Shown here one piece after another: positions 36,139 through 46,194 of a DNA stretch of 64,000 nucleotides. Below the pieces are notes generated by a model. The model searched no databases, had not been told where the DNA came from, and saw only the letters and a list, made by a program, of their open reading frames with translations. This stretch comes from Hyphomicrobiales bacterium (lineage in GTDB: Bacteria; Pseudomonadota; Alphaproteobacteria; Rhizobiales; Rhizobiaceae), in contig UBTY01000016.1 in the NCBI GenBank assembly GCA_900468535.1, positions 124,001 to 188,000 on the forward strand, read 5' to 3'. Numbering within the stretch: the stretch's first letter is position 1; each line of letters opens with the position of its first letter. The position numbers were made by a program, and so were the translations under genes.

Positions 36139-36306
36139 ATGGCCAAGGCTACCACAATCAAGATCAAGCTGCTGTCGACGGCCGACACCGGTTTCTTCTA
36201 CGTCACGACGAAGAACAGCCGTACGATGACGGACAAGATGACGAAGACGAAGTACGACCCGATTGCTAAGAAGCACGTCGAGTTCAAGGAAACCAAGATC
36301 AAGTAA
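36139..36306 (+). CDS. rpmG: 50S ribosomal protein L33
   Basis: The 55-residue product [20 protein letters not shown] continues [20 protein letters not shown] and ends [11 protein letters not shown], a standard alphaproteobacterial L33 of the cysteine-free type. AGGCAGGA upstream is the ribosome site. A strong terminator follows. Confidence 0.97.
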   Translation: MAKATTIKIKLLSTADTGFFYVTTKNSRTMTDKMTKTKYDPIAKKHVEFKETKIK

Positions 36307-36334
36307 TCACTTGATCTGATTTCTCTTCAAAAAA

Positions 36335-36365
36335 GGCGCGCGCCATCGGCTGCGCGCCTTTTTTG
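36335..36365 (+). terminator. Rho-independent terminator after rpmG
   Basis: Stem GGCGCGC (36335-36341) with GCGCGCC (36352-36358), followed by six Ts; preceded by six As, so it may work in both directions. Confidence 0.85.
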
Positions 36366-36394
36366 TTTGTCCAGGTAACGGGCAATCGCAGACG

Positions 36395-36440
36395 GCGAAA
36401 ACAAAAACGCCGCCCTTCCCAAAATACGGGGAGGACGGCG
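36395..36440 (-). terminator. Rho-independent terminator, leftward
   Basis: Stem CGCCG (36408-36412) with CGGCG (36436-36440), extended by CCTTCCC/GGGGAGG, followed on the minus strand by a T-rich run (GTTTTTGTTTT). Confidence 0.75.
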
Positions 36441-36597
36441 CTTTCATGAAAGGGGGTCGACCGGCAGGCAACGCGGCACGAGGAACCGCTGATGTTGCAT
36501 ACCAGCCGACCGACCCCACGACCCAGGAGATGCGGCGGACCTGAGCATCATGGGGTATCTGCTGGCTCTCAAAGGAGCTTTTCTCTTATGAGCCGAT
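36395..36597 (-). ncRNA. Candidate structured non-coding RNA with intrinsic terminator
   Basis: Read leftward, the region has three strong structures. Hairpin A pairs TGGGG (36551-36555) with CCCCA (36514-36518) and contains GATGC/GCATC. Hairpin B pairs CGACCCC (36511-36517) with GGGGTCG (36453-36459), plus GTTGC/GCAAC and CCGC/GCGG inside. A terminator stem of 36408-36440 ends with GTTTTTGTTTT. A and B share the same four bases 36514-36517, so they exclude each other. A possible promoter (TTGATT, 17 bases, AAATTA) lies near 36600-36635. No protein-coding frame is convincing. It may be a free sRNA or a regulated leader; the class is not recognised. Confidence 0.5.
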
Positions 36598-37004
36598 AAT
36601 TTGCGCGAAAATGAAAGAAAATCAACAAATTCTTAATGGTTAGATCTCTTAGGTTGATTTTATGGTTAAAAGTCCGATTTTGGGACAGACTGCATAACTT
36701 TTGCGTGCGTCTTTCCGGATAGACTAAGGCGAAATGCGGAAAGAACATGCATAGTATTACCTGAAGGTACTACTATCCTTTGCATGACCGGGATAATCTT
36801 TATCAACCTAAGCGTCACGCAAGATCTGAAAGATCCTCATTTTTATTTTTGACGACGGCGCTTCCGAGCGCGCCGAAAGATTAAAATGGACACCGGCCCG
36901 AGGTCCAGTACTTGGTTGTATTTTAAACGCCAGCATTGTGCCGGCGCATCCCAAGCTCGATATTTCTGTGGATCGCGGTCAGAGCGCCTTCAGCGACGAC
37001 GCTA
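36598..37004. other. Intergenic stretch between candidate RNA and pleD
   Basis: I see no gene. It is AT-rich near 36600-36680. A possible leftward terminator for pleD lies at 36928-36946 (CGCCGGC, loop ACAAT, GCTGGCG on the minus strand) followed by TTTAAAAT, but the T-run is poor. Confidence 0.5.
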
Positions 37005-38372
37005 TCAGGCCGCCGCCACGACGCGATTTCGACCGGAATTCTTGGCCTCGTAGAGAGCCAGATCGGCCTGCTTCATCAGATGGCCGGGCGTCAGGATGGC
37101 AGAGGTGCGCGTCGAGATTCCGAACGAGGCGGTCACGCTCAGTTCAGTCCCGCTCGATTTCAGAGTGAAGGGAGCGGACTCGATGACGCCACGCAATCTT
37201 TCGGCAACCGCGGAAGCAACCTCCGGAGAGGTGTCGGGCATCACAACGACGAACTCCTCGCCACCATAACGGCAGGCGAGATCGGCGCCGCGAACGGTCG
37301 AGCGGATACGGTTGGCGAATTCGCGAAGCACATCGTCGCCTGCGTCGTGGCCGTAGGTATCGTTGATCTGCTTGAACCGATCGATGTCGGCCATCAGCAC
37401 CGACAGTGGCCGTCCTCTCGCCATCGAGCGATTGAAGAGCGTGCTGATGTGGTTGTCGAGATAGCGGCGATTGTTCAGGCCCGTCAGCGGATCCGTGATG
37501 GCAAGTTCGATCGTCTGCTGGACGCTGGCGCGTAGCCGGTCGTTGTAATGCTTGCGGCGCATCTGGGTCAGGCTACGCGCGACCAGTTCGTTCGGATCGA
37601 CCGGGCGAACAATGTAGTCGTTGACCCCAAGCTCCAAGGCACGCACGACCATCTCGTCGTCGCCCTGTTCCGTGATGATCAGCAACGGCAGAAACCGGGT
37701 GCGTTCGAGCGACCGCAACTGAGAGCACAGGCGAAGCGGATCGTAATCGTCGATGTTGGAATTGACGATGACGAGATCGTACGGATTCTCGGAGGCTTCG
37801 AAGATTGCCGCCTGCGCATCCGACAAGGCAAACACGTGGGCAACAGGCTTCAGCGCCTTGACGATGCGCTCCTGGGAATTGGCGCGACCGTCGACCAGCA
37901 GGATCTGACCGCCCTCCTCGCCGCGTGTTTCCGCTCGCAGCAGTTCATCGATCCCCATGGTCTGCGCCGTGCGGGCGCGAACACGCAGTTCGTCGCTGAG
38001 CGTCTTCAGACGCAGGAGGCTTTTCACCCGGGCGATCAACTGCAGATCGTTGACGGGCTTCGTCAGGAAATCGTCGGCGCCGGCTCGCAGGCCTCGCACG
38101 CGATCGGCGGGCTGGTCGAGCGCCGTTACCATGACCACAGGGATGTGAGCCGTCTTCGGATTGGATTTGAGCCGTTCGCAAACCTCGAACCCATCCATTC
38201 CCGGCATCATGATATCGAGCAGGATCAGGTCGACCTGATTCTTCTCGCAGATCGCCAGCGCCTGATAACCATCGCCGGCCGTCATCACATCGAAATATTC
38301 GGCGATGAGGCGCGCTTCGAGAAGCTTCACATTCGCCGGAATGTCATCAACGACCAGGATGCGTGCAGTCAT
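37005..38372 (-). CDS. pleD: PleD-type response regulator diguanylate cyclase
   Basis: The 455-residue product has two receiver domains (first with DIMMPGMDGFEV carrying the phosphorylated Asp, about residue 53; second at about 155-270, with a degenerate site NSNIDDYDPL) and a C-terminal GGDEF domain (about 285-455) with the active CRYGGEEFVVVMP site. It makes cyclic di-GMP when phosphorylated. The upstream divK gene is 15 bases away, and the pair acts in the DivJ/PleC phosphorelay that controls cell polarity and the cell cycle in alphaproteobacteria. Confidence 0.96.
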   Translation of the reverse strand: MTARILVVDDIPANVKLLEARLIAEYFDVMTAGDGYQALAICEKNQVDLILLDIMMPGMDGFEVCERLKSNPKTAHIPVVMVTALDQPADRVRGLRAGADDFLTKPVNDLQLIARVKSLLRLKTLSDELRVRARTAQTMGIDELLRAETRGEEGGQILLVDGRANSQERIVKALKPVAHVFALSDAQAAIFEASENPYDLVIVNSNIDDYDPLRLCSQLRSLERTRFLPLLIITEQGDDEMVVRALELGVNDYIVRPVDPNELVARSLTQMRRKHYNDRLRASVQQTIELAITDPLTGLNNRRYLDNHISTLFNRSMARGRPLSVLMADIDRFKQINDTYGHDAGDDVLREFANRIRSTVRGADLACRYGGEEFVVVMPDTSPEVASAVAERLRGVIESAPFTLKSSGTELSVTASFGISTRTSAILTPGHLMKQADLALYEAKNSGRNRVVAAA

Positions 38373-38387
38373 CAGCTCTTCCGATCC

Positions 38388-38759
38388 TTATGCATCACCC
38401 AGATAGGTCTTGATGGTCTCGATGAACTTCGGCACCGAGATCGGCTTCGAGACATAAGCCTCGCAGCCGCCCTGCCGGATCCTCTCCTCATCGCCCTTCA
38501 TCGCGAAGGCGGTGACAGCGATCACGGGAATGACGTGCAATTCGTCATCTTCCTTGAGCCACTTGGTGACCTCAAGCCCGGAAACCTCTGGCAATTGGAT
38601 GTCCATCAGGATGAGATCCGGACGATACTTGCGGGCGAGATCAAGGGCTTCCATGCCATTGCGTGTCTGAATTGTCGTGTAGCCGGACGCCTCGATGAGG
38701 TCGCGAAAGAGCTTCATGTTGAGCTCGTTATCCTCTACAATCATCACCTGTTTAGGCAT
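38388..38759 (-). CDS. divK: Single-domain response regulator DivK
   Basis: The 123-residue receiver [20 protein letters not shown] carries the phospho-acceptor Asp in [13 protein letters not shown] (about residue 53), the conserved Thr in AVTAFAM and the Lys in YVSKPIS. There is no output domain. DivK relays between DivJ, PleC and DivL upstream of CtrA. It is in an operon with pleD. Confidence 0.96.
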   Translation of the reverse strand: MPKQVMIVEDNELNMKLFRDLIEASGYTTIQTRNGMEALDLARKYRPDLILMDIQLPEVSGLEVTKWLKEDDELHVIPVIAVTAFAMKGDEERIRQGGCEAYVSKPISVPKFIETIKTYLGDA

Positions 38760-38890
38760 GGCACGTCGTCCTAACGTCCGTTCTGGAGATCGTTCAGCGC
38801 ATGCGAAGACATGCGAAGGCGCGGCTCCACGAAACCGATGGCTGCACGCTATCGGTATTTGGTTGAAAAATAGGTAACTTACCGCAAGAA

Positions 38891-39199
38891 ATGCAGAGCA
38901 ACTTCAAGCCTTCCAAGCAACATGCAGCCGATCCGCAGCAAACTGCCATCGCAGTTCTGGCTTGGCTCGCGAACGAGCAAGATCTTTTCGGCCGTTTTCT
39001 AGCCCTGACAGGCGTCGAGCCCTCCCAAGTCAGGCACGCCATCCACGATCCAGGCTTCCTCTCCGGAATGATGGATTTCCTGATGAACCACGAGCCGACC
39101 GCGATGGCCTTCTGCGAGGCCACCGGCACGCCGCCCGACGTTCTCAACGCCGCGTGGTTGCATTTTTCGCCACCCGGCCTGGGCTCCGGGGAGTATTGA
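38891..39199 (+). CDS. DUF3572 family protein
   Basis: The 102-residue product contains [54 protein letters not shown] and ends [16 protein letters not shown], the layout of DUF3572, a helical alphaproteobacterial family of unknown role. It overlaps or abuts the next gene and is divergent from divK. Confidence 0.88.
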   Translation: MQSNFKPSKQHAADPQQTAIAVLAWLANEQDLFGRFLALTGVEPSQVRHAIHDPGFLSGMMDFLMNHEPTAMAFCEATGTPPDVLNAAWLHFSPPGLGSGEY

Positions 39200-39201
39200 C
39201 G

Positions 39202-39846
39202 TTGCAAGTCGTTACGGATTTCTCGCATGTGCGGCTTCGCGATCGCCCACTGGTGGTTTGCGACATCGACGAGGTAGTTCTCGAGTTCCTTTCGCCGTTC
39301 ACGGATTTCCTTCGCTCTCATAACTACGATCTGCTGCCGAGATCGTTCCGTCTCCACGGCAACATCGTTTCCCTGCTCGATGGCAGCGAGATGGACCGCG
39401 ATTCGTTTTCGAGTTTCCAGGATGAGTTTTTCGCCAGCCAGAACCTTTGGCAGAAGCCGGCGGAACGGGCGATCGAAACGCTGCACGCGCTCGCCGAGGA
39501 CGCCGATATCGTGTTCCTGACGGCGATGCCGCCGCGCCATCAGGGCATTCGGCGCGCTCTGCTTGATGAAATCGGCCTCGATTTCGCAATGATCGCCTCG
39601 GAAGAGGCCAAGGGTCCGATAGTCGCGAAGTTGCATGCGCGCCGTGCCCTGCCCGTCGCCTTCATCGATGACATCCAGAGAAACCTGCTTTCGGTCGCGG
39701 AGAATGTCCCAGAGTGCTTCCTGATAAGCATGATGGCGAACGCTGATTTCCGTCAGTTTGCACCTCCGCCGGTGGGCGCGATCGTCTCGGCTTCGGGATG
39801 GGATCAGGCCGGCCTTCTGATGAAGAAACACTTCGCGGGCGGCTGA
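39202..39846 (+). CDS. HAD-superfamily-like hydrolase
   Basis: Starting at a TTG at 39202 (LQVVTDFSHVRLRD), with GGGGAG just before it, the 214-residue product shows VVCDIDEVVLEF (HAD motif I, DxDxV), IVFLTAMPPRHQG (motif II Thr), a Lys in EEAKGPIVAKL and VAFIDDIQRNL (motif IV). The substrate is unknown. A TTG at 39196, overlapping the DUF3572 stop, is an equally possible start. Confidence 0.78.
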   Translation: MQVVTDFSHVRLRDRPLVVCDIDEVVLEFLSPFTDFLRSHNYDLLPRSFRLHGNIVSLLDGSEMDRDSFSSFQDEFFASQNLWQKPAERAIETLHALAEDADIVFLTAMPPRHQGIRRALLDEIGLDFAMIASEEAKGPIVAKLHARRALPVAFIDDIQRNLLSVAENVPECFLISMMANADFRQFAPPPVGAIVSASGWDQAGLLMKKHFAGG

Positions 39847-39957
39847 AACCCCGATCGTGCGATCGCCGCATATATGCGTGAACAGGTTGATCGGTCTCTT
39901 GAGAACCCCGAGCGTAGCGGGTAATGTCGCAACGTTCAACCTTTGTTCTCGTTCCCC

Positions 39958-41250
39958 ATGTCACCTGCTCCTGCCAAGACACCCGGCTTCTGTCGCGACT
40001 GCCTTGCCGAGCAGAAGGATGAAACACGCCGTTGCACAGCCTGCGGAAGTCCGCGCCTTGTGCGACACAAGGAACTTTATCAGCTGACCCTCGCCCATAT
40101 CGACTGCGACGCCTTCTATGCGACCGTTGAGAAAAGGGACAATCCGGAGCTTGCCGACAAGCCTGTGATCATCGGTGGCGGCAAGCGCGGCGTGGTGTCG
40201 ACCGCATGCTACATCGCGCGCATTCATGGCGTTCGTTCTGCCATGCCCATGTTCAAGGCCTTGGAAGCGTGTCCGCAAGCCGTGGTCATTCCGCCCAACA
40301 TGGAGAAGTACGTCAAGGTCGGCCGCGAGGTGCGCGCCCTGATGCAGGAACTAACACCGCTCGTGCAGCCCCTCTCGATCGATGAGGCGTTTCTGGAGCT
40401 TGATGGCACCGAACGGCTCCACCAGGATCCGCCGGCCCGCACGCTTGCGAAGTTTGCCCGGCGGGTCGAGCGGGAACTTGGGATCAGCGTTTCGGTCGGA
40501 CTGTCCTATTGCAAGTTCCTTGCCAAGGTTGCTTCCGACCTGCAGAAGCCCCGTGGCTTCTCCGTCATCGGGCGGGAAGAAGCGATCGAATTCCTCGCTC
40601 CGCGTCCTGTCACGACGATCTGGGGGGTCGGCAAAGCCTTCGCCGCGACCTTGGAGGCGGATGGAATCCGCACGATCGGGCAGTTGCAGACGATGGACGA
40701 AGGCGACCTGATGCGGCGCTATGGCAGCATGGGACAGCGGCTGGCAAGGCTCTCCCGAGGCATCGACGACCGCGACGTGCATCTGAACGAGGCCGCCAAG
40801 AGCGTTTCTTCGGAGACCACGTTCTTCGACGATATTTCGCGATATGACGATCTGGTACCGATCCTGCGGAGCCTGTCCGAGAAGGTGTCATGGCGTTTGA
40901 AGAAGGATGGGGTTGCCGGCAATACCGTCGTGCTGAAGATGAAGACCGCGGATTTCAAGTCCCGCACGCGCAACCGAAAGCTTGAGGACCCGACCCAACT
41001 TGCCGACAGGATCTTCCGCACCGGCATCGAACTCCTCGGGCGCGAGACGGATGGCACGAAATTCCGGCTGATCGGAATCGGCGTCACGGATCTCTGCGAT
41101 CCGGCACGCGCCGACCCGCCTGATCTCGTCGACATCAACTCCGGCCGCCGGGCTGCAGCGGAAGCTGCGATGGACAAGCTTCGGGACAAATTCGGCAAAG
41201 GCACCGTCGAAACAGGCTACACCTTCAGCGGCAAGCGCGATCAACATTAG
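39958..41250 (+). CDS. dinB: DNA polymerase IV with N-terminal zinc-finger-like extension
   Basis: The start is the ATG at 39958 ([15 protein letters not shown]). The 430-residue Y-family polymerase has the catalytic blocks [25 protein letters not shown] and [13 protein letters not shown], the HhH region [19 protein letters not shown] and the little-finger domain with [11 protein letters not shown]. Ahead of these, residues 12-36 hold two C-x2-C pairs (CRDC and CTAC), a likely zinc site not present in E. coli DinB. It carries out translesion synthesis. Confidence 0.95.
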   Translation: MSPAPAKTPGFCRDCLAEQKDETRRCTACGSPRLVRHKELYQLTLAHIDCDAFYATVEKRDNPELADKPVIIGGGKRGVVSTACYIARIHGVRSAMPMFKALEACPQAVVIPPNMEKYVKVGREVRALMQELTPLVQPLSIDEAFLELDGTERLHQDPPARTLAKFARRVERELGISVSVGLSYCKFLAKVASDLQKPRGFSVIGREEAIEFLAPRPVTTIWGVGKAFAATLEADGIRTIGQLQTMDEGDLMRRYGSMGQRLARLSRGIDDRDVHLNEAAKSVSSETTFFDDISRYDDLVPILRSLSEKVSWRLKKDGVAGNTVVLKMKTADFKSRTRNRKLEDPTQLADRIFRTGIELLGRETDGTKFRLIGIGVTDLCDPARADPPDLVDINSGRRAAAEAAMDKLRDKFGKGTVETGYTFSGKRDQH

Positions 41251-41343
41251 GTGAGCCGGCCTTTCCGATTGTCTATTTCAAGTTTTCCTTAAGCTTCGAT
41301 CTCTACGCTTCTGCCGTCTAGTATTGCGTATTGGTTGAGTACA

Positions 41344-42579
41344 ATGTTCTCGCGTTTTGTCTTCGGGCTCGGCTTGTTGTCGGCCACCGCACTCGTGCAC
41401 CCGGCGCTGGCCGCAGATGCGCGCGCACTGCAAATCTTTGTTTCGAAAGACAAGCAATCGCTGACCGTCTACGACGGCGACGAGGTCATCGCGACCTCCA
41501 AGGTTTCGACCGGAAAACCGGGGCACACGACGCCAAGCGGGATCTTCTCCGTCATCGAGAAGCAGAAGTATCACGAATCGAACCTCTACTCGGCCGCGCC
41601 CATGCCCTACATGCAACGGCTGACCTGGTCGGGCATCGCCCTGCACGAATCCAATTCGGTGCCGCGCTATCCGGCATCGCACGGGTGCGTGCGCATGCCG
41701 GGCGCATTCGCCAAGCAGCTTTACAAGATGACCGGCATGGGTGTTCCTGTCGTCATCACCGATGCGGAGATCCGGCCGGAGCAGATCACGCACCCCACTC
41801 TTTTCCAGCCGGAAATGCCGGAACCGGCACCACTGCTTTCGGATGTCGTGCTTCGGCCGGCGATCGGCGACCAGCCGATCCAGGTTGCCATGAACGAAAT
41901 CTCGATGCCGCGGCTGCAGCCGCAATCCATCATCGACCCTGCCAACGACGAACCGGTGCGGATACTGATAACCCGCCGCAGCCAACGCGACGACATCATC
42001 GACCTCCAAGACAACCTCGCATCGCTTGGCTTTGAAGTCGGCAAGGCGGACGGATTGCTTGGCCCGGCGACAGTTCAGGCAATCGGCGACTTCAAGGCTC
42101 AGCATCCGCTCGACCCTGCCAGCAACAAGTCACTTGTCAGTGACGCACTCTTTGAAGCGGTCGCGGCAGCGGCCGGCAAGGGAAAGCCGGCAAACGGGAT
42201 CCTGCTCGTGCGGCGCGGCTTCAGGCCGGTGATGCAGGCGAATATTACGATTGACGATCCGACCCTGGCGCTCGGAACGCACTTCTTCACGGCCTACAAC
42301 GTCGATGCCGATAGCGGCTCGGCTGATTGGCTGGGGGTCACGCTTGCCAACCCACTGACGAGCAAGACCATGAAACGGTTTGGGATCAGCAGGCTCGAAA
42401 GCTCGATCATCTCAGGCACGCCAATCGAGGACGCGCTGAGCCGGATAAGCATCCCGGAAGACACGCGCCGAAAGATCGGCGAAATGCTGGTGACCGGCTC
42501 AACGGTCACCATCTCCGACACGGGAATCGGCACCGAAACCGGAGAAGGCACCGATTTCATCACCGTTACCCGCGGCTGA
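41344..42579 (+). CDS. L,D-transpeptidase (YkuD) with peptidoglycan-binding domain
   Basis: The 411-residue product starts at ATG 41344 with a signal peptide (MFSRFVFGLGLLSATALVHPALA). The YkuD domain contains KPGHTTPSGIFSV and the catalytic HGCVRMPG block (PASHGCVRMPGAFAKQLYK). A peptidoglycan-binding helix bundle follows (DIIDLQDNLASLGFEVGKADGLLGPATVQAI), and then a tail of about 140 residues of unknown type. It probably forms 3-3 crosslinks or links envelope proteins to peptidoglycan in the periplasm. It converges on dnaE. Confidence 0.92.
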   Translation: MFSRFVFGLGLLSATALVHPALAADARALQIFVSKDKQSLTVYDGDEVIATSKVSTGKPGHTTPSGIFSVIEKQKYHESNLYSAAPMPYMQRLTWSGIALHESNSVPRYPASHGCVRMPGAFAKQLYKMTGMGVPVVITDAEIRPEQITHPTLFQPEMPEPAPLLSDVVLRPAIGDQPIQVAMNEISMPRLQPQSIIDPANDEPVRILITRRSQRDDIIDLQDNLASLGFEVGKADGLLGPATVQAIGDFKAQHPLDPASNKSLVSDALFEAVAAAAGKGKPANGILLVRRGFRPVMQANITIDDPTLALGTHFFTAYNVDADSGSADWLGVTLANPLTSKTMKRFGISRLESSIISGTPIEDALSRISIPEDTRRKIGEMLVTGSTVTISDTGIGTETGEGTDFITVTRG

Positions 42580-42582
42580 CGG

Positions 42583-45500
42583 TCAAACGAGCTCGACGTC
42601 GATGACGCCTGGCGCGGCGCGCAAGGCGGCGGCAATCTCAGGTGTTATCCGGTATTTCTGCGGCAGCTCGACCTCCACCTCGCGCTTTCCTTCCTCCTTG
42701 ATGACGATGAAGGAGACGAGTCCATCTCCCCTCGCATTCAGGTGGGCGGCGACAGCGCGCAGCGGGCCGGAATCGCGGACGTAGACACGCAAGGCCTTCT
42801 GCATCTGGAGCGATTTCTCCTCCAGAGACTGGATCGTCTGGATGCGAAGACCGATGCCCTCAGGCCGTTCTTCCCCGGTCGCCGTGATCACGAACGATTT
42901 CCCAGCTTCCAGAACGTCCCTGTACTGATTGAGCATTTCAGAGAACAGGACGGCTTCGAACTGGCCTGACGAATCCGAGAAGACAATAATGCCCATCTTG
43001 TTGCCGGTCCGCGTCTTGCGCTCCTGCTTCGAGATGACGGTGCCTGCGAGGCGACCGTTGCTTGCGCCCTGTTTCACGGCACCGGAGAAATCGGCGAAGG
43101 TCTGCACCCGCATCTTCTGCAGGACCGAATTATAGGAATCCAGCGGATGCGCAGTCAGGTAGAAGCCGAGGACCTGGAATTCCTTGAGCAGCTTTTCCGA
43201 GGCAAGCCACGGCGAAAACGGTGGAAGCGAGATCTTTTCGGGGCCTGCCGACAGGGCGCTGCCGAAGATATCCGACTGGCCGCTCAGCTTGTTTTCCTGC
43301 GCACGCTGGGCGTAGCCCATGATGCGGTCGAGCCCGCCTGAAAGTTGCGCGCGGTCGATCTTGAAGCAATCGAAGGCGCCAGCGAAGATCAGGCTTTCTA
43401 GCACGCGGCGGTTTACCTGCTTCGGATCGATGCGCAGGCAAAAATCCTCAAGGCTCGCGAACGGCGTATCGCCGCGGATCTCGACGATATGATCGACCGC
43501 CGATTCGCCGACCCCCTTCAACGCCGCGAGCGCATAATAGATCCTGTTATCGCCGGTTTCGAAGTGGCGGAACGAGGTTTGCACCGATGGCGGGATCACC
43601 TCGATCTCGAGGCGCTTGGCGTCCTGGCGGAAGTCGTTGACCTTTTCGGTGTTCGACATATCGAGCGTCATCGACGCTGCGAGGAACTCGACCGGATAGT
43701 GCGCCTTCATGTAGGCAGTCTGATAGGAGACGATCGCGTAGGCGGCGGCGTGCGACTTGTTGAAGCCGTAGTTCGCGAACTTTGCCAAGAGTTCGAAGAT
43801 GTTGTCGGCCTGCGGCTTCGAGACGCCGTTCTTCACGGCGCCGACGACGAAGCGTTCGCGCTGCTGGTCCATCTCCGCCTTGATCTTCTTACCCATGGCG
43901 CGGCGCAGAAGGTCGGCCTCGCCGAGCGAATAGCCCGACAGAACCTGGGCGATCTGCATGACCTGTTCCTGGTAGACGATAACGCCCTGCGTTTCCTTCA
44001 GCAGGTAATCGATCGTCGGATGGATAGACTCGACCTCCTCCTCACCATGCTTGCGGGCATTGTACGTCGGGATGTTCTCCATCGGGCCCGGACGATAGAG
44101 GGCCACGAGCGCGATGATGTCCTCGATGCAGTCCGGCTTCATGCCGATCAGCGCCTTGCGCATGCCCGCGCTTTCCACCTGGAACACGCCGACGGTTTCA
44201 CCGCGCGAGAGCATCTCGTAGGTCAGCTTGTCGTCGAGCGGGATCGAGGCGAGGTCGACCTTGATGCCGCGCTTGGCGACAAAATCGACGGCGACCTTCA
44301 ACGTGGTCAGGGTCTTCAGGCCGAGGAAGTCGAACTTGACAAGACCGGCCTGCTCGACCCACTTCATGTTGAACTGGGTGACCGGCATGTCGGAGCGCGG
44401 ATCGCGGTACATCGGGACCAGCTTCGACAGCGGGCGGTCGCCGATGACGATACCGGCAGCGTGGGTCGAGGCGTGGCGGTAGAGACCTTCGATTTTCTGC
44501 GCGATATCGAGCAGGCGTGCGACGACGGGCTCCTTGTCGGCCTCCTCCTGCAGCTTCGGCTCTTCCTCGATCGCCTTCGACAGCGGCGTCGGGTTGGCCG
44601 GATTGTTCGGCACCAGCTTGCAGATCTTGTCGACCTGGCCGTACGGCATCTCCAGCACGCGGCCGACGTCGCGCAAGGCCGCACGCGCCTGCAACGAACC
44701 GAAGGTGATGATCTGCGCCACCTGTTCGCGGCCATACTTGCGCTGCACGTAGCGGATCACCTCTTCGCGGCGATCCTGGCAGAAGTCGATATCGAAGTCG
44801 GGCATCGAGACGCGTTCCGGATTGAGGAAGCGTTCGAAAAGCAGCGAGAAACGCAGCGGATCGACGTCAGTGATCGTCAGAGCGTAAGCGACCAGCGACC
44901 CTGCACCCGAGCCACGGCCCGGGCCGACGGGGATGTCATGCTGCTTTGCCCATTTGATGAAGTCCGCAACGATCAGGAAGTAGCCCGGGAACTTCATGCG
45001 CTCGATAACGCTGAGTTCGAATTCCAGGCGTTCGCGATAGTCCTTCTCCTCGTAGCCCGCCGACATGCCGAGCGTGGCAAGACGGCTGTCCAGCCCCTCC
45101 TCCGCCTGCCGGCGCAGTTCGAGTGCTTCTTCGCGCTCCGCTTCCTCGGGATCGGCCGTCGCGCCAGTGAACCGGGGCAGGATCGGCTTGCGCGTCTTCA
45201 GGATGAAGGAGCAGCGGCGGGCGATCTCGATGGTGTTTTCCAGCGCCTCCGGCAGATCCGCAAACAGCTTCGCCATTTCGGCGCGGCTTTTCAGATAGTG
45301 ATCAGGCGTCAGGCGGAAGCGCGTATCATCCGAGACGATGGCGTTATGAGCGACAGCCATCAGGGCGTCGTGCGCGTCATAGTCCTCACGGGTCGGGAAA
45401 AAGGCTTCGTTGGTGGCAACCAGCGGCAGATCATGCTCATATGCGAGGCCGATGATCTTCTGCTCGTGGCGCTTGTCATAGGTGCCGTGGCGCTGCAGCT

Positions 45501-46080
45501 CGACATAGAGTCGATCGCTGAAATGGCGCTTCAGCACCATCAGACGCGCTTCGGCCTGCGCCGTGTGCCCGTCCTTGACCGCCATGTCGATCGGTCCGGT
45601 CGAGGCGCCGGTCAGGGCGATGAGGCCGTCCGTCCCGATCTCATCCAGCCATGAAGACCGAATGAGAATCGAGCCGTTTCCCTCGCCGCCCAGGTAAGCG
45701 CGGCTGACGAGATCCACGAGCCGCTCATAGCCCGCATCCGTGGCTGCCAAGAGCACGAGAGACGGGAACTTGACGAGCGCCTGCTGGCCACCGCGCCTTT
45801 CCGTCTCAAGCCCGTCTTCCATGTCGATCGAGACCTGGCAACCGATGATCGGCTGCAAGCCCTCGTCCATCGCCTTCTGTGAAAACTCGAGGGCGACGAA
45901 GAGATTGTTGGTGTCGGTGATGGCGATCGCCGGCTGGCTGTCGCCCGATGCCTTGTAGAGGATTTTCTTGAGCGGCAGCGCGCCCTCAAGCAGCGAGTAG
46001 GCCGAGTGGACCCGAAGGTGAACGAAGCCCGGCGTACCGCCGATGAAACCGCTTTCCGCGTCTTTCTCCGCACCCGCCAT
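42583..46080 (-). CDS. dnaE: DNA polymerase III subunit alpha
   Basis: I start at the ATG at 46080 (MAGAEKDAESGF), preceded by GGAAGG; an earlier alternative start is less likely. The 1165-residue product has the N-terminal PHP domain (VHLRVHSAYSLLEGALPLKKIL), the polymerase catalytic aspartates in SMPDFDIDFCQDRREEVI, the helix-hairpin-helix and OB-fold regions near the end (GTVISKQERKTRTGNKMGIIVF). This is the main replicative DnaE1, not the ImuC/DnaE2 type. Confidence 0.97.
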   Translation of the reverse strand: MAGAEKDAESGFIGGTPGFVHLRVHSAYSLLEGALPLKKILYKASGDSQPAIAITDTNNLFVALEFSQKAMDEGLQPIIGCQVSIDMEDGLETERRGGQQALVKFPSLVLLAATDAGYERLVDLVSRAYLGGEGNGSILIRSSWLDEIGTDGLIALTGASTGPIDMAVKDGHTAQAEARLMVLKRHFSDRLYVELQRHGTYDKRHEQKIIGLAYEHDLPLVATNEAFFPTREDYDAHDALMAVAHNAIVSDDTRFRLTPDHYLKSRAEMAKLFADLPEALENTIEIARRCSFILKTRKPILPRFTGATADPEEAEREEALELRRQAEEGLDSRLATLGMSAGYEEKDYRERLEFELSVIERMKFPGYFLIVADFIKWAKQHDIPVGPGRGSGAGSLVAYALTITDVDPLRFSLLFERFLNPERVSMPDFDIDFCQDRREEVIRYVQRKYGREQVAQIITFGSLQARAALRDVGRVLEMPYGQVDKICKLVPNNPANPTPLSKAIEEEPKLQEEADKEPVVARLLDIAQKIEGLYRHASTHAAGIVIGDRPLSKLVPMYRDPRSDMPVTQFNMKWVEQAGLVKFDFLGLKTLTTLKVAVDFVAKRGIKVDLASIPLDDKLTYEMLSRGETVGVFQVESAGMRKALIGMKPDCIEDIIALVALYRPGPMENIPTYNARKHGEEEVESIHPTIDYLLKETQGVIVYQEQVMQIAQVLSGYSLGEADLLRRAMGKKIKAEMDQQRERFVVGAVKNGVSKPQADNIFELLAKFANYGFNKSHAAAYAIVSYQTAYMKAHYPVEFLAASMTLDMSNTEKVNDFRQDAKRLEIEVIPPSVQTSFRHFETGDNRIYYALAALKGVGESAVDHIVEIRGDTPFASLEDFCLRIDPKQVNRRVLESLIFAGAFDCFKIDRAQLSGGLDRIMGYAQRAQENKLSGQSDIFGSALSAGPEKISLPPFSPWLASEKLLKEFQVLGFYLTAHPLDSYNSVLQKMRVQTFADFSGAVKQGASNGRLAGTVISKQERKTRTGNKMGIIVFSDSSGQFEAVLFSEMLNQYRDVLEAGKSFVITATGEERPEGIGLRIQTIQSLEEKSLQMQKALRVYVRDSGPLRAVAAHLNARGDGLVSFIVIKEEGKREVEVELPQKYRITPEIAAALRAAPGVIDVELV

Positions 46081-46194
46081 GACATGCCTTCCAATCACCT
46101 GAATCAATCAGGTCTATTCTCAGCATTGAGGGGTCGATGTCCAGACAAGGGATTGCGTTCGGACCGCATGGCAGCCATGCGGTCCCCTGAATTC

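Noticed and set aside
43489..45654. 721-codon open frame antisense to dnaE
   Set aside because: Same artefact; no recognisable domain and dnaE is intact.
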